Counted from the stretch's first letter, positions 1-11,912 are shown. The stretch: DNA of 64,000 bases from Corylus avellana (GCF_901000735.1 NC_081542.1:44680238-44744237), one strand, 5' to 3'. The notes: generated by a model from the letters alone, not told the origin. Made by a program: numbers and translations.

Positions 1-207
1 TTTATGTTTAGTTTTCTCTTCAAAAAGGACTTTGCTAATTTAAGCATCGGAGATTTCCTTAACTTTTTCTTTGTTTTGGGTGTACACACTTCCAGATACG
101 AAACGATCAAGACTCTTTCTCTTAAGCTTTATGTTTAGTTTTCTCTTCAAAAAGGACTTTGCTAATTTAAGCATCGAAAGTTTTCTTAGCTTTTTCTTTG
201 TTTTGCA
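1..207. repeat. Direct repeat, about 80 bp, period 127 bp
   Basis: The segment at 1-80 recurs at 128-207 with few changes; both contain CTTCAAAAAGGACTTTGC and a T-rich stretch ending in TTTGTTTTG. The second copy ends in TTTTGCAGGTG, which resembles a splice acceptor, so this could be the edge of an intron of a gene to the left. No reading frame here is convincing. Confidence 0.7.
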
Positions 208-1538
208 GGTGACGTATTGCCGGTCCGACTATCCGAAGCTTTGTATCTACATATTAGTTATAATTTGTCGGTAAAGTTTGTAAGATTGAGAAGTGTGTTA
301 CTGCCCATAATCAGAAAACTTTTGGTTCAAAGTAAATGATTACTTCAATTTCGTTTAATTAGTCTAGTGAAAACATGAGGGGATCCACGAAAGATTTTCA
401 GAAAGCCTTCAAATTCAACCAAGTCCCCACGTTACATTTCCACTGAAAAGGCAGATTGATACTTGTGAGTAATGAAAAGAAAGATGGCCCAAAGGACCTT
501 TTTGCTAATTAAAGTGAATGAGAGAAAAGGGATCTATATACAATTCTATCAAAGTTGACAAGACCGATTATGCCCACGGAACTAATATATATATATATAT
601 ATATAGCATCCTCTCTAACATTATTCTTTAGACCTTCAACCTAAGTTACTGCACTACCACATCTGCATGGCACATATCATGTGCTTTGACAGGAACAGAG
701 AAACCTTCTTAGTTTCATAAGGGCCTTTGAGTACATATAAAGAAAAGGGCATCACTGTTTTTTAAAGCTTACGATATATTGAATTATTGTACATTCTCTT
801 CCAATGGAAAAGTGAATAATTTGGTTATAACAATCTAAAAAGTTGGTCTTGCATTAGGCAGGTTTAGGGTGAATTGCTTGTATTGGGTGGGTAGATTATA
901 AAGGTGCCCGTCGGTGCTAAATCGCACGTTATTTTCTTACTATGTGAGATCGATTGAGCAAATATTAAAGTAATAAAGCAAATATAGCTAACGTTTTCCC
1001 TATCTAATCTGATCAGTAATCATGTCGTATTCATTGTAGCACTAGAGTACATCACCTTTGATTGAGATATTCGTGACATTTTTATCAACGATATAATTAA
1101 GTGTAACTTGTTATTAAGTTAGAGGACTTGTGGAGAAATTTACATGGTCAGTTGAAAAATAAAACCATCGGAAGCATATAAATGCAATGTGGATTATCAA
1201 AGAAGAGAGAGGTCAATTAGGTTTTAAGTCACAATCCTACATGACAATAGGCGACGACTATACCATGAGCCATTAAATCTAACTTTTTTCAAATTGGAAT
1301 CCACTTTTTCGAAATTTTATCAAACAAATATTATACTCACACTTTATAGTCTGACTCCAACCACAAATGCTAGTTTTTAGGGCTACTCTTTGAGTCGGTG
1401 AAAATCAACCAACCCATACAAATCCGCCGGTATGTCAATGGTTCTGCCGAATTTTTTGAAACTTTTTCGGTTTGTCAGATGAATATATTCACCATCTCAA
1501 GTCAGATATCGGATGTTGGTAACCCAACATGATCGACC

Positions 1539-1582
<44 letters not shown>

Positions 1583-3265
1583 TTTCTTTTAACCACTTAA
1601 AACATTTATATTGAGCTCTTCAAATAAAAATTAAATTTGAAGAGCCTCTTTTAAAATGAACCAAATATCAAACTCACTATATCTTCCTCTACTTTAGTTA
1701 AATATTATTATTTTCTTATTTTTTAAATTTTTTTTTTTGTTCTTGGTAGATGAGAGAGAGAAGGAAAACGAATATATAAGATTAAATAACTTTCACTTTT
1801 TGGCACTTGATATTTGGAGAGTCTTATTGATCAAAGTTAAATTTAAAATAGAGTAGAGAGCTTGTTAAATGACTCTTTTTGTGAGTTTTTTTTTCAAGTT
1901 TTTAAAGAAAAGTCAAATTTAAAGAGCTCAATAAGAATGCTCTTACACGTTTATTAGGGTTCCAATTTGCAATTCTTCATTTCATGAGTTCTTTTAGAGA
2001 CCCTCTCTCAAAGCCCTAATCGCCACTTGGCCTGTCTTTGCCTCTCTTTGTAATTGCCAATAGGTCTCTCCCACCTTCCACTTTCGACCCTAAAGGCATG
2101 AAACCCTAATCGAAGCCGAATTGATTTGCTATACAATCCCCTTAATCAGTTGGTTAATTATTGAACTTGCCACGGCTCAAAAAAATGTTGATTACGTCCA
2201 TGTCACTACTTCAGAGGATTAGTCAAAGTTGTAGTTGAAGTTCCTTAAAATCATCCTGGTCTAACTTTTTAAAGTGTCATAATTCTAAAATTCAAATTTT
2301 TGATGTCCTAGTCAGGGCCTACATCTTATGTAATTTTTCCGTGTCATAGTGTTATTATGTTGCTTTGATACCATTTTTTATGAGCAAGATAAAAATGTCA
2401 GCTACATTTATACCATTACTCCTAAAATAATTAATCAAAATTATAAACAATGCTTCCGAAAATTATTTATAAAGTTTAAACTCATAAGAAATCAATGTGA
2501 AATTAACTTTCTACGGCGTTGCAATAGGGGATAAATACTCTAAATCTAAGGAGATTAGTACTCAACTCTACTAGTTTTCAGTAAAGACGGTTCCAAAAGA
2601 GAAAGTTGGAAACTTTGAATGAACAATTTAATTGAACCCTTGTACTATGTTTCTTTTTTTTCCTTCTTTTTGCTGTAAATTTGTACTATGTTTCTTGTAT
2701 TTAAGAACCATCCAATCCAACTAAAAAGCTAACTAAATATCTACACACCAAAAAAAAAATGACAATTAAAAGACACAAATAAGATTAGGAATTATAATTT
2801 GTTCCATAAAAAAATTAAAAAAAATTAAAAAAAAAATAAATAAATAAAGGGTTGTGATGATCACTTGGATCCCCAATCAAAATCCATGAATCAGGACGAG
2901 CTTTCGGGCTGGTCCTGACCCTAAAACCAGTGATCAAATTCATGAATGAATATGCATACATCTTTTAAGAACGATTTGTAGATTTTGTGGGACAAAGGTC
3001 ATCTCGGTAATTGCACCATCCACTGCTCCTCCGTCTCCCTTGATATTCCATGCCTCTCTCCAACGCACTCCAAAAGCCTCTTAAACAACCCCGTCATCTT
3101 TTAACACTGACCCTCCGAACCTCTCTCTCTCTCTCTCTTGCCTCTTTATGTCCCATCCCATTTTTATTCTAATTGGTTTCATTTCTCACTCATAAATTTC
3201 TTTTGAAAACATGGTTTTCTGAGAAAGTTCTATGGGAATTGAATTCGGTTTTTTCTGCTGTAACC
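208..3265. other. Intergenic DNA without a recognisable gene; AT microsatellites
   Basis: AT-rich DNA with no credible coding region on either strand. It holds (AT)n arrays at about 584-605 and 1543-1580 and homopolymer runs. The last 150 bases are the likely promoter and 5' untranslated region of the gene at 3266, including a CT dinucleotide run at about 3121-3139. Confidence 0.6.
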
Positions 3266-4096
3266 ATGAAATCTTTTACCCATGAACTATCGTCAATCTT
3301 CTCGAACCCTCTTTTCTCAACCGTTGTCAGTTTTTACGCTCTGATTCTCCTCTATTTCCCACACCTTTTCCTGAAAATTGTTTTCTCGCCGGTACTTAAC
3401 GGAGCTGGGTTTCTGTTATTCACTCTACTCCGACTCGGTGCGATTCAGAGATTCGAAAACGAGTTCGATGGAAACAAAGAAAGCGAGGAAAGCGATTCCC
3501 GTGAGCACGGAAAACCCGACTTTCTCGATGGAAACAAAGAAAGCGAGGAAAGCGATTCCCGTGTGCCCGGAAAACCCGACTTTCTCGAAGATCACAAGTG
3601 GGTCACGTCCCATTTCGAAACCGAAGTGGGTTTCGACCCGATGCCGTGCTTCGAGGACTCGTTCGTGGAATGGGACGTGAGGGCACCATTGGAGGTCATA
3701 TACGAAGAGTACGAAGGCGAAGAAACAGAGGATCCGAATTCGAACGAAACCGGTCCGGACCCGAATGAGAGGGAAGCGACCCGGAATGTGGGTATTGATA
3801 GGTACCCCTCGTTGTCATTGTACTACCCGGAATCGGACTCGGAAGACTCGTCGGGCAGCGACCTTGGCGAGTTTCCAGCTGTCGGAGAGTGGTACTCGCC
3901 GGAGGGCACTAGCTTCAAGTGGAACGAGGAGGACAGAGAGGGTTTGATAGAGATTGCCTTGGATGGGAACGACAAGAGAGGTCTGGATTTCCATGTAGAG
4001 GAGGAGAATTTGATCGAGATTGATATTACTCCGACGAGAAACGGTGAATTACCCGGCCAGAAATTAATATTTGCCGGCAAGGTTAGGTTCAGTTAA
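3266..4096 (+). CDS. Small acidic membrane protein of unknown function, single exon
   Basis: An uninterrupted 276-codon frame. I chose the ATG at 3266 because the frame upstream of it (back to 3173) has only a TTG and the downstream sequence looks like a natural N-terminus. Residues about 16-40 and 43-60 are hydrophobic and likely form two membrane segments or a hairpin. The rest is a soluble, very acidic tail rich in Glu, Asp and Ser, with a Ser/Asp/Glu cluster near residues 190-205. Residues 68-87 and 88-107 are an in-frame tandem duplication (60 bp at 3467-3526 and 3527-3586) sharing the stretch DGNKESEESDSR. It resembles the group of uncharacterised plant proteins with an N-terminal membrane anchor and an acidic tail, but I recognise no named family. 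The single exon, higher GC and long open frame argue that it is real. Confidence 0.75.
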   Translation: MKSFTHELSSIFSNPLFSTVVSFYALILLYFPHLFLKIVFSPVLNGAGFLLFTLLRLGAIQRFENEFDGNKESEESDSREHGKPDFLDGNKESEESDSRVPGKPDFLEDHKWVTSHFETEVGFDPMPCFEDSFVEWDVRAPLEVIYEEYEGEETEDPNSNETGPDPNEREATRNVGIDRYPSLSLYYPESDSEDSSGSDLGEFPAVGEWYSPEGTSFKWNEEDREGLIEIALDGNDKRGLDFHVEEENLIEIDITPTRNGELPGQKLIFAGKVRFS

Positions 4097-4642
4097 TGTG
4101 GATTAATTAATAAAGTAATTAATTAGAGATTGTGGGATTATGGGCTTTTCGGTTTTGGATTTTTTCTTTTTGACATCTGGTTTACCGTTGTGTAATAGAC
4201 AATGTGAAAGTATAATTAAGCACTAAATCCAAAGATTTAAATGGATTGGTTGGAATGACTAATCTAACCTCATTTTTGTTTTGGATAGGATTGATGGGAC
4301 TATTCCATTTGTGTATAGACACGCGGCAGGCTTGAGGTTAGGTTCGGTTAATCTTGGTTTAATAAGCTAACTAATTTGAGATTATGGGCTTTTTAGGTTT
4401 TTTGGGTTTTGGATTTATTTTTTTAATAATACTATATACCACATCATTGTGGTGATATTGTCAATTTATCCTTAGATTATCTATTGTTATATATATATAT
4501 ATATATATATATATTATGATTTTACTACGATGATATAGCATTGTCAATTTAAAAAATGTTTAATGGTAAAATGACAATGTAATGCCGACATAATAGAATA
4601 AGAATGAGATGAATATGTAATATTTAGCATTAGTCATTAACG

Positions 4643-4735
4643 TTTTTTTGACATGTTCGCAAAAGGAGAAAGAAATGGGAGAAGAAGAATTGAACTAGTG
4701 AACTTCACTTCATGAAACATAGTCTACAACTTGAG
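4643..4735 (-). mobile_element. tRNA-derived SINE, degenerate copy
   Basis: On the minus strand this reads as a SINE: a B-box-like AGTTCAATTC, the shared body ATGTTTCATGAAGTGAAGTTCACTAG in altered form, then a tail CGAACATGTC followed by an A run. Related copies lie at 7815, 11818, 41646 and 44941. The A box is poorly preserved here. Confidence 0.55.
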
Positions 4736-4834
4736 GACAATGAAATAGCGATGACTTAAGGTATGATAACATTTTTTTAAAAAAATACATTTGGTTTACC
4801 GTTGTGTAATAACCCATGTAAAAGTATAATTAAG

Positions 4835-4962
4835 GAAATTGGATTCTCTTCGATCCAAATGAATTGAAAAGAATTTAGTCGGTGATAAATTTGTAATTTT
4901 GTCCTTATAATATCAATGACTAGTGTCTAGACTTGAGATTTGGACCGAAGAGGATCCTATCA
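4835..4962. mobile_element. Mutator-like MITE, 128 bp, with 9-bp target duplication
   Basis: Subterminal inverted repeats GGATTCTCTTCGATCCAAAT (4841-4860) and the complement of ATTTGGACCGAAGAGGATCC (4938-4957) match at 18 of 20 positions. The nonamer ATAATTAAG flanks the element at 4826-4834 and 4963-4971. The unduplicated copy of this flank near 4218 has the sequence once and lacks the element, which marks a clean insertion. A 9-bp duplication is typical of Mutator-like elements. It has no coding capacity. Confidence 0.85.
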
Positions 4963-5015
4963 ATAATTAAGACTATATTCAAAGATTTAAATGGATGGGT
5001 CGGAATGACTAATTT

Positions 5016-5889
5016 AGCTTGAATATCTTTTTTTTCTCTCATTTTTTCAAGTGGTAGGTTTGAAAAGGCGAGGGATTGCATTTGGTTCAAAAGTGCACTC
5101 GATGAATGGGCATTGTCACCATAGGCAAAGAAGGTCATGAACATTGTGAGTGAAAGAGATTTGACACACAAAAGCAAGAGAAAATCTAGTGTAGAAGTGG
5201 TGATCAATTTAGATCTACGCGCTTAGGTCTTTTTTTTTTATCCTTTTTCAAATTCAAGCTTCCAATTAACCGGTCGCCTTTTGTAATCTACGGTGCATGT
5301 TAAGCTGACCAAAAAGAACGGAGAGATGAAAGCAATGGCATTTCTGAAATTACCGAATCAATTTTCCACGTCTCAAGTTGGCTGACTCTGTGCATCGATT
5401 TGAGCTGGGAGACCTGGCAACATCGTTTGGCGCACCATCCCTCCAATTTTCGAAGAGAACAAAACAGTGGTCAAAGGGGGAAAGTGTGATTAGACGGAGC
5501 TTCTTCACTAAATGCTCGTCTTTAAACAGTTTTACGTCGACTTAGCGGTGAGATCAATCATGGCGAAAGCAAAGAAGTTCACGTGATCGTCACGGTATCC
5601 CATCCCATATTTGCTTAACTCAGACTTTTTGGCCAACAAAGGTGGCATCGTGGCAATCCTCATGAAGGGCTTGAGACCAAATAGTGGTGCGGTTGAAATA
5701 TCTGCAGAATATGTTAAATGCATGGAAATATCTGCAGAATGTGTGGTACATCTGAGTCAACCATTTGCTATTTTCTCTCATTTGATTGAACCAATTTGTT
5801 AAAGACTTTACTTTTCTATGACAATGCACCAACTTGGCTCATATTTCCACAAACAAAAATGGATTTTTGCAATGTTCTTTCAACAGACT
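5016..5889. other. Intergenic DNA, nothing recognised
   Basis: No convincing gene. The 16-mer GAAATATCTGCAGAAT occurs twice (about 5695-5740). Short frames on both strands match no family I know. Confidence 0.5.
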
Positions 5890-6448
5890 GCGACAGCAAA
5901 AAAGCTATTTTATTTTAGTAAGGTTAATGTGAATGCTTTAAGCAAGGTTAGATAAAATATCTACTTAAAAAGTGTTTTTTTTTTTTTAATTCATTTTTCA
6001 ATACATACTTTAACAAATTCTTGATTATTATTATTTTTTTTTTTAAAAAAAAAATTATATTATTTCCAACACTCAAATTTTCAAACATTCATCTTTTCTA
6101 ATAGTCACATTTTTTTTTCCCACCATATATTTTCAACGCTCGTATTGAAATAATGAAATGTGTTGTTGAGAAGATAAACAATAAAATAACCAAAAAGTGT
6201 TGCCAATAATGAATATATATATATATATAAAGGAGCAATTTGCTAGAGTGATTGCCCATAAGTTACTGATCATTGTAGCAAAAAATGTATTTCACATAAG
6301 CTAAGAAGATATGCTTGACGTAATTTTTACCTTTATATTAACTAAATACGCATAGTATGAGAAGTTTAGAGAATGGAAATGCTCTTAGAATTGAGGCATG
6401 TGTTCTATGACAAAACGTAAGGGAGACGTGTCTCAATTCTAATGGGTA

Positions 6449-7002
6449 AAGGAAAATACATTTTACCTCCTTGAACTATCAATTCATTTGCACTTTTAAC
6501 TCCAATATTTAAAAAATGTCATTTTACCCATCTAAAGTATCTGATATTAACACTTGACCCCATGAAATATACTTTGCTTCCTGAAATATTTTGAGATGAC
6601 ATTTTATCCCTCGAAGTAATTAAGTTTTGGAGGGGTAAAGTATCAACCCAGGGGAGTAAAATATCAATTCAAAATACTTCAAAAGGGTAAAATGTACTCC
6701 GTGAGGGTCAAGTATAGGGCTGGCAAAACAGGTAACAAAATAGGCTCGATTAGGACCCGTTAAGACCTGCTACTCGATTACCCTAGACACAAATACGACC
6801 GTTTAGCTAAACGGGTTAGTGGGTTTGACATGATTATAACACGGAAAATATTCGGGTAACCCGACACAACCCGCTTAACCCGTTTAGAATAACCGGGTCA
6901 TATCGGGTAGACACGATTCGACACGACCCAACACGACTCGTACAGGTTACACAACCCTATCCATTTAAAAAAACCCTTAATCAAAATTGAAAAAAAAAAA
7001 AA

Positions 7003-7038
<36 letters not shown>

Positions 7039-7799
7039 GAGATCTCTTAGGCCAAAGGACTAAGTCAAATTTATCTTAACCGTTCAAGTAAGTGCATTCT
7101 TCAACAAAAAGTTTTAATATATAGTTAATGTTTTAAAAAAGAATGTTTTAATATATAGACCCACATAGAAAAAGTAACTAAAAATAGCGAATAAAATTTC
7201 AAAAAAGACTCTCATTAAAATTCAAAATGCTTAATTTAGAGTGCCGGCGAACATTTCAATCACAAAATTGAGAGAGGGAGATAGAGCTTCAGAGGAGAGG
7301 AGAGGGAGAGAGAGTCAACGGCTGGGGGAGGGGGGGGGGGGGGGGGGACCATAGTATTGTCAGGTGATTGTGAGTGAGTTCGCGATGCGCAGTTAATTTC
7401 GTTAGAACTTAGACATAGGTTTTTTTTTTTTTTTTTTTTAATTATTAAATTTAAATGGGTCTGGCGAGTAAGCCGGGTCGGCGGGTCACCCAAGACCCGG
7501 CTTACCTGCCATACCCATTTATTAAACATGTCTGTCGGGTCGACTTGCCAGACACAAATTTAATCGTGTCTTAATCTGGTAAACCCAAACCCGATAAACC
7601 CAAACCCAATACCTGATAACTCTGTGTCGTGTTCGTGTCGGGTTCGCGGGTCGTGTCAAATTGTCAGCCCTAGTCAAGTGTCAATATTAGATACTATGGG
7701 AGTAAAGTGTCACTTTTTAAACATGGTGGTTAAAAATGCAAATGGGTGGTTAAAAGTACAAATGGGTGAATAGTTCAAGGGGTAAAGTGTATTTTTTCC
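6449..7799. mobile_element. Mutator-like transposon with long terminal inverted repeats
   Basis: The left end (AAGGAAAATACATTTTACC) is the inverted complement of the right end (GGTAAAGTGTATTTTTTCC), and the similarity continues inward over about 110 bp. TAATGGGTA flanks it at 6440-6448 and 7800-7808, a 9-bp target duplication. The interior has no transposase and is interrupted by a hAT element at 6715-7672. The same insertion is in block B, so it predates the split of the two copies. Confidence 0.8.
6715..7672. mobile_element. Non-autonomous hAT element nested in the Mutator-like element
   Basis: Termini TAGGGCTGGCAA and TTGTCAGCCCTA are inverted repeats. An 8-bp duplication GTCAAGTA (6707-6714) / GTCAAGTG (7673-7680) flanks it. 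Both subterminal regions are packed with ACCCG/CGGGT motifs, as in hAT elements where such repeats bind transposase. The interior has an (AAT)n run near 7003-7035, a G run at about 7325-7347 and a T run near 7420; no transposase frame is seen. Confidence 0.8.
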
Positions 7800-7814
7800 T
7801 AATGGGTATTAATG

Positions 7815-7921
7815 AAAGCTTTTTTTTTTTTTTTTAACATGTCCACACAAGGAAGGAGGAGGGAGATTCAAACTACTGACCTCTATTTCATGATACGTAA
7901 TCCATAGCCGATTGAGCTACT
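7815..7921 (-). mobile_element. tRNA-derived SINE
   Basis: The minus strand has an A-box-like GTAGCTCAATCGG, then a body, then a B-box-like AGTTTGAATCTCC, and ends in TGTGGACATGTTA followed by an A run (T run at about 7820-7836 on the plus strand). The equivalent copy in block B (41646-41747) preserves both boxes better. Confidence 0.65.
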
Positions 7922-8099
7922 TTTTGGGAACAAAAACCATCTTTTACCCATGTGTTTATTCTATATATTTTATTTTTTTGCTTAAACTTTCAAAACTCAA
8001 CTCTCATCATCTGAAAATATAATATGGGGATTAAAATGGTATTTTGGACTTTAAAATAGAGTTATCGCGATACTTTATAAGAATCTTCGAAAGGCTTTC

Positions 8100-8100
<1 letters not shown>

Positions 8101-8141
<41 letters not shown>
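8101..8141. repeat. (TA)n(GA)n compound microsatellite
   Basis: TATATA array running into a GA array. It is longer on the TA side in block B (41925-41968). It lies within about 800 bp of DNA with no gene. Confidence 0.9.
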
Positions 8142-8963
8142 CATAGGCCAAGGGTCCATTTCCACATTCATTTTTATTGGGCCTATATAGAATAGTTCAA
8201 GAATGCTATGGCTGCATTCTTGCAGTCCCATTACTTTTTTGCTACTCATTTTTTCATTATCCTCAAATCCATCATTTTTTTTTAAAAAAAAAAAAAAATC
8301 GTAAACTTCCATTTGAACAAAGCATAAAAAATAAAATATAACTTACAATATATATATAATTTACAAAAAAGAAAAAGAAAACTACAACACAAACAAAAGC
8401 AGCAAACACCACGCTCAAAGGAGAGGAAAAAAGAAAAGATATGGCAGCCCCACTGCTGTACTAATAAAAGGACATAGGAACATAGGAACATATCGTTCAA
8501 GTCTTGGGCGTAGGGCGGTCATATCTATTAAAGTGGTGGTGGCTTCGATTATTTCGTTTTATTTTAATTAAAAAATATTTTAATGTGATATAAAAGTAAA
8601 ATTAGTTTTAAATGTTTTAAAAGTATTTTTTATTCTAGATTAAACGTCCTCCTGCTAGCTCTCTCTTTAACGCTCCACGCCAACTGACACGACAAGGGCA
8701 TGCAATTCTTGGAATAATTAAAGAGAAAATGCTTTTATTTGGGCCGCTGCACTAAAGTTGCCTTTTTTCTTTTCTTTTTTTTTCTTCATGTTTCATACCA
8801 ACCACGTAATTTAAATTTCATTATTCAAAGAAAGAGATTTTATGTGGAAATTGATTGGAAAAGACATGTTACATGCCATGTTTCTATTCTTTACCTATTC
8901 CAACTATTTGTTGCACGACCTTGATACTTTTCTTTTCTCATTTGGTGATAATAATTGAGGAGA

Positions 8964-9600
8964 TTTTTTTTTTTTTTTTTTAGGAAAAATCAATATGATT
9001 TCATTAACAGTGGTCAAGTGCATAAAAGCTGTTATAATCACAAAACATACAGTTCTGCAATATTATAGCTAAAGTTAAAAGATTACACGTCATAAAAGTC
9101 GAAACATATAGATCTTACAATGAAAAATCAATCTATAACGTCAAATATCTGCTATCCTAGCCCGATCTTCAATTTATAGAAGAGATTTGTTAACGCAGAC
9201 TCCTTTCGGTGGCACAGGAAGCCATTTTCCATGCATGAGCAATACCCACACCCAAACCATTCCCCTCTCGACCCAAAAGTCAGAAGCATTATTCACGTTC
9301 TCAGCCCAACGGCCAGAACCACAATACAAACACGTTAAAAAACCCTAGGGCTACAAAATAAAGAACAAAAAACAAAAATAAAAACCCCACAAGCAGCAAC
9401 GGAGGAACACGACATCGTATACATCCCTTCGGAAGACATGCCTTGGTTGAAGAAGACGATCAGATCTAAGGTTGAGACTAGATCTAGATCTAGATCTATA
9501 AACTAGATCTAAAGTAACCCGCCAAAAACAAAGACTAATAGAGCCTACAGAGAAGACATCAAACACTGCTATCGTGAAAGAAGAAAAAGAAAAATCTAGA
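8964..9600 (-). mobile_element. 3' end of a LINE-like retroposon
   Basis: The plus strand starts with an 18-bp T run (a poly-A tail on the minus strand). The minus strand before it ends in TTAATGAAATCATATTG, a typical 3' end of a non-LTR element. The 5' part has AGATCT-rich short repeats (GATCTAGATCTAGATC near 9480). No intact frame remains. It is present in both blocks, so it is an old insertion. Confidence 0.5.
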
Positions 9601-10520
9601 TCTAAATCTTCTCTCTTTTTAAAGTTCTTCTTGTAGTTGTTTAGATAACTATAAGTGTATTAATTGGTGGAGAAAAGTAAGAAGTGAAAAGAGACACGCA
9701 GCAGACATAATTGAGGAGGGATTTGGCATTGGTCTACGTCATTAAATAATTAAATTTATTTACGAATTTTATTGTTTAACTATTTTACTATTGATATATT
9801 GTCAAGTTAGTTTACTTTCTTTATTAAGAAAATCATAGAAAAATTGTAATACCTTTAAGCACTTTACATAATTGACTTCAAACCTGTCCATAATCTACAA
9901 CCAACACACTAGCATTATTTTTGAATTCATGGCCACAAAATTCCTGTACTTTTAAGTGCATATGCTTTAACCTAACAATAATTAAATTTTAAATTTAATA
10001 ATAATTTTTACCAACACGTTAAAAAGGTGTGGTCTTGAGAATGAAGCTAGCATTTTTCTTCTCCAATATTATGGCTGCCTCCATATATGTCCAGCTTGGC
10101 TATTGCCTTTTGGTCATACCATGTGATGTGATGTTAAGGCAACAACAAACTTCCGTTCAATTAAAGCCTTCTACCTGCTTTTGTCCTTTTGGTTCTTTCT
10201 TTTTTTCAACTTTCTCGGTTCTGTTTGTTTGACCTAAAACGAGTTCAATCTGCTTGGTGAAAAAAATAAAAATCATGTGGAAGAGAAAAGAAAAGCAGAA
10301 TATTTTCCAAATAATTATGAGTATTTTTCTCATTTAGTTTTCCCTTTATTTCTGTCTATAACCATAAGAAAGAAAATACAAAAAAGAAAAACTAATCTTT
10401 GAAAATATTTTTTTTAATGCATTTTGGAGTTAGTTTTATTTTTTATTTTATTTTGAGTATTTATTGTTTTGGGTTGTTGGTTAATGGTTTTATTTTAATA
10501 ATAATAATAAACATGGCCGA
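9601..10520. other. Intergenic DNA, nothing recognised
   Basis: AT-rich, no credible coding frame. Compared with block B it lacks a 143-bp stretch at about 9730 (43560-43702 in B). Confidence 0.5.
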
Positions 10521-11429
10521 TTTTTTTTATTTTTTATTTTTATTTTTTGTAACAAACCAACATTCATTCAAACAAAAGAGGTTAAAGAGGACAAAAAAAG
10601 AAAGAAAGGCAAGCTTACTAAAACCCCAACCGGACAGATCTTAAATAACAAGAATGAGATCATAAAGGAAAAAAAGATGCGAATGCAATCGAAAAAACCC
10701 TTGCCGCGGCACATACTAGTGATGGATACTACTATTGGGAGTACGAATACCCCTATCAAACATCTAAACAGACTTCCTAAAAAGCTATGGGGATTTAAAT
10801 GAAAAGTCACTATGAAAAAAAGGTTTCCAAAAAGAAACCAAAAAGAAAAGAAAAAAAGATCAACTCTAAAAAGTCACATCCGGTTCGGGTTAACCAATAA
10901 GTAACACAACAACAAAAGTTACATAAAATAATAGCATAAACTAAAAAAAAAAAAGGCTGCTCTAAAGGAGGTTGTTGGTGGCCCACGCGCCGGCAAGTAA
11001 GATCCACACACAGAAGCGTGTGGTCCACTCGCCGGCGTGTCGATGTCGGAATGGGGCACAGAACGCAGCGCCAGGCAGCAGGATTGCCGGGGGTGCTGGT
11101 GCAGGAGCACGTTTTCGCTAGGGGCTGATGGGGAGGTGGAGATCAGGCTTTGAAAATGTCAATGTTCAAGACTCCATAGATCTGGCCAGTGAAACGTTGC
11201 AGGAGACGATCCACGACGGGGGAGAAGCGGCCAGAAAGGGGTGGAAGAAGTAGCTGTTGTTTAGTGAGGGTCGGGATAAATCTAGAGAAAGCTCTAGAAA
11301 GATAAGAGTTCTCTCCTGAATAGAGAAACCCAACAAAAAAAGAAAAAAAAAAAAAAGAGGAGGAGGGGTCTAGCACTGGTAACTGGTTTTTTCGTTCAAG
11401 GAGAGAGAATGGAGCATTATTTTTTTTTT
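10521..11429 (-). mobile_element. Retroposon insertion, about 0.9 kb, present only in block A
   Basis: Block B reads straight through this point (CATGGCCGAAATTTTGC at about 44548-44564), so the empty site is known. The plus strand begins with a T-rich run, that is a poly-A tail on the minus strand, preceded there by GAATGAATGTTGGTTTGTTAC. The flanks GGCCGA and GCCCAAA look like an imperfect target duplication. Its 5' half is GC-richer, with T runs, and has no intact known protein. A 5'-truncated LINE is the likeliest class. Confidence 0.6.
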
Positions 11430-11817
11430 GCCCAAATTTTGCATTCAACTTAATTGGCAAGTGGTTTAATTATGCTTTAATTTAATGTGGGGAGTCGAGG
11501 CTCAATTAATCAAAGCTTTGAGTTCATGTCAAGTTCTTTAAATATTCCCATGCACAGTGAAACTCACATAAATTGCTGAACAATAAGTCTAAATGAAATT
11601 AAGAAAGTACAACTACACATGACACATTCCATCTATTGCCTAATATATTAAAGCATTTGCATTAGGTTAAGTAAATTTTAGTTAAAAAAAAAAATCAAAA
11701 TTTTACTACTTTAACTACCTTTTTTTTTTTTTTTTTTTAAAAAAAAACACATACATTCAAGTCTTTATTTGAATGATTCACTTTTATTATTTTATTTAAA
11801 TATTATTTATTATTATT

Positions 11818-11912
11818 ATTTTTGACCTGTTCGCACAAAAATGTGAAGATAATTCAAATTAATGACCTTCACTTCATTAAATATAATCCCAATATATTGA
11901 ATTACCTCTTAA
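11818..11912 (-). mobile_element. tRNA-derived SINE, degenerate copy
   Basis: The minus strand contains GGTAATTCAATATATTGGG (worn A box), a body with TTAATGAAGTGAAGGTCATTAA, a worn B box TTTGAATTATC and a tail GTGCGAACAGGTC followed by A residues. It is collinear with the other copies of this family; the matching copy in B is at 44941. Confidence 0.5.

Larger units (their letters stand above)
4077..5015. repeat. Duplicated 3' end of the acidic-protein gene, second copy split by insertions
   Basis: The last codons, stop and 3' flank of the gene (4077-4256) recur downstream in three pieces in the same order: 4331-4414, 4788-4834 and 4972-5015. Shared landmarks are GGTTAGGTTC, GATTATGGGCTTTT, GGTTTACCGTTGTGTAATA and CAAAGATTTAAATGGAT. 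The gaps between pieces are explained by an insertion at about 4415-4787 (with an AT array at 4488-4515 and a SINE) and by the MITE at 4835-4962. Confidence 0.8.

Noticed and set aside
3173..3265. Upstream extension of the acidic-protein frame
   Set aside because: The frame begins with TTG and has no ATG before 3266; the ATG at 3266 gives a natural N-terminus.
10568..11460. Several Phe- and Leu-rich minus-strand frames
   Set aside because: Created by T runs in a retroposon insertion; no recognisable domain and absent from block B.
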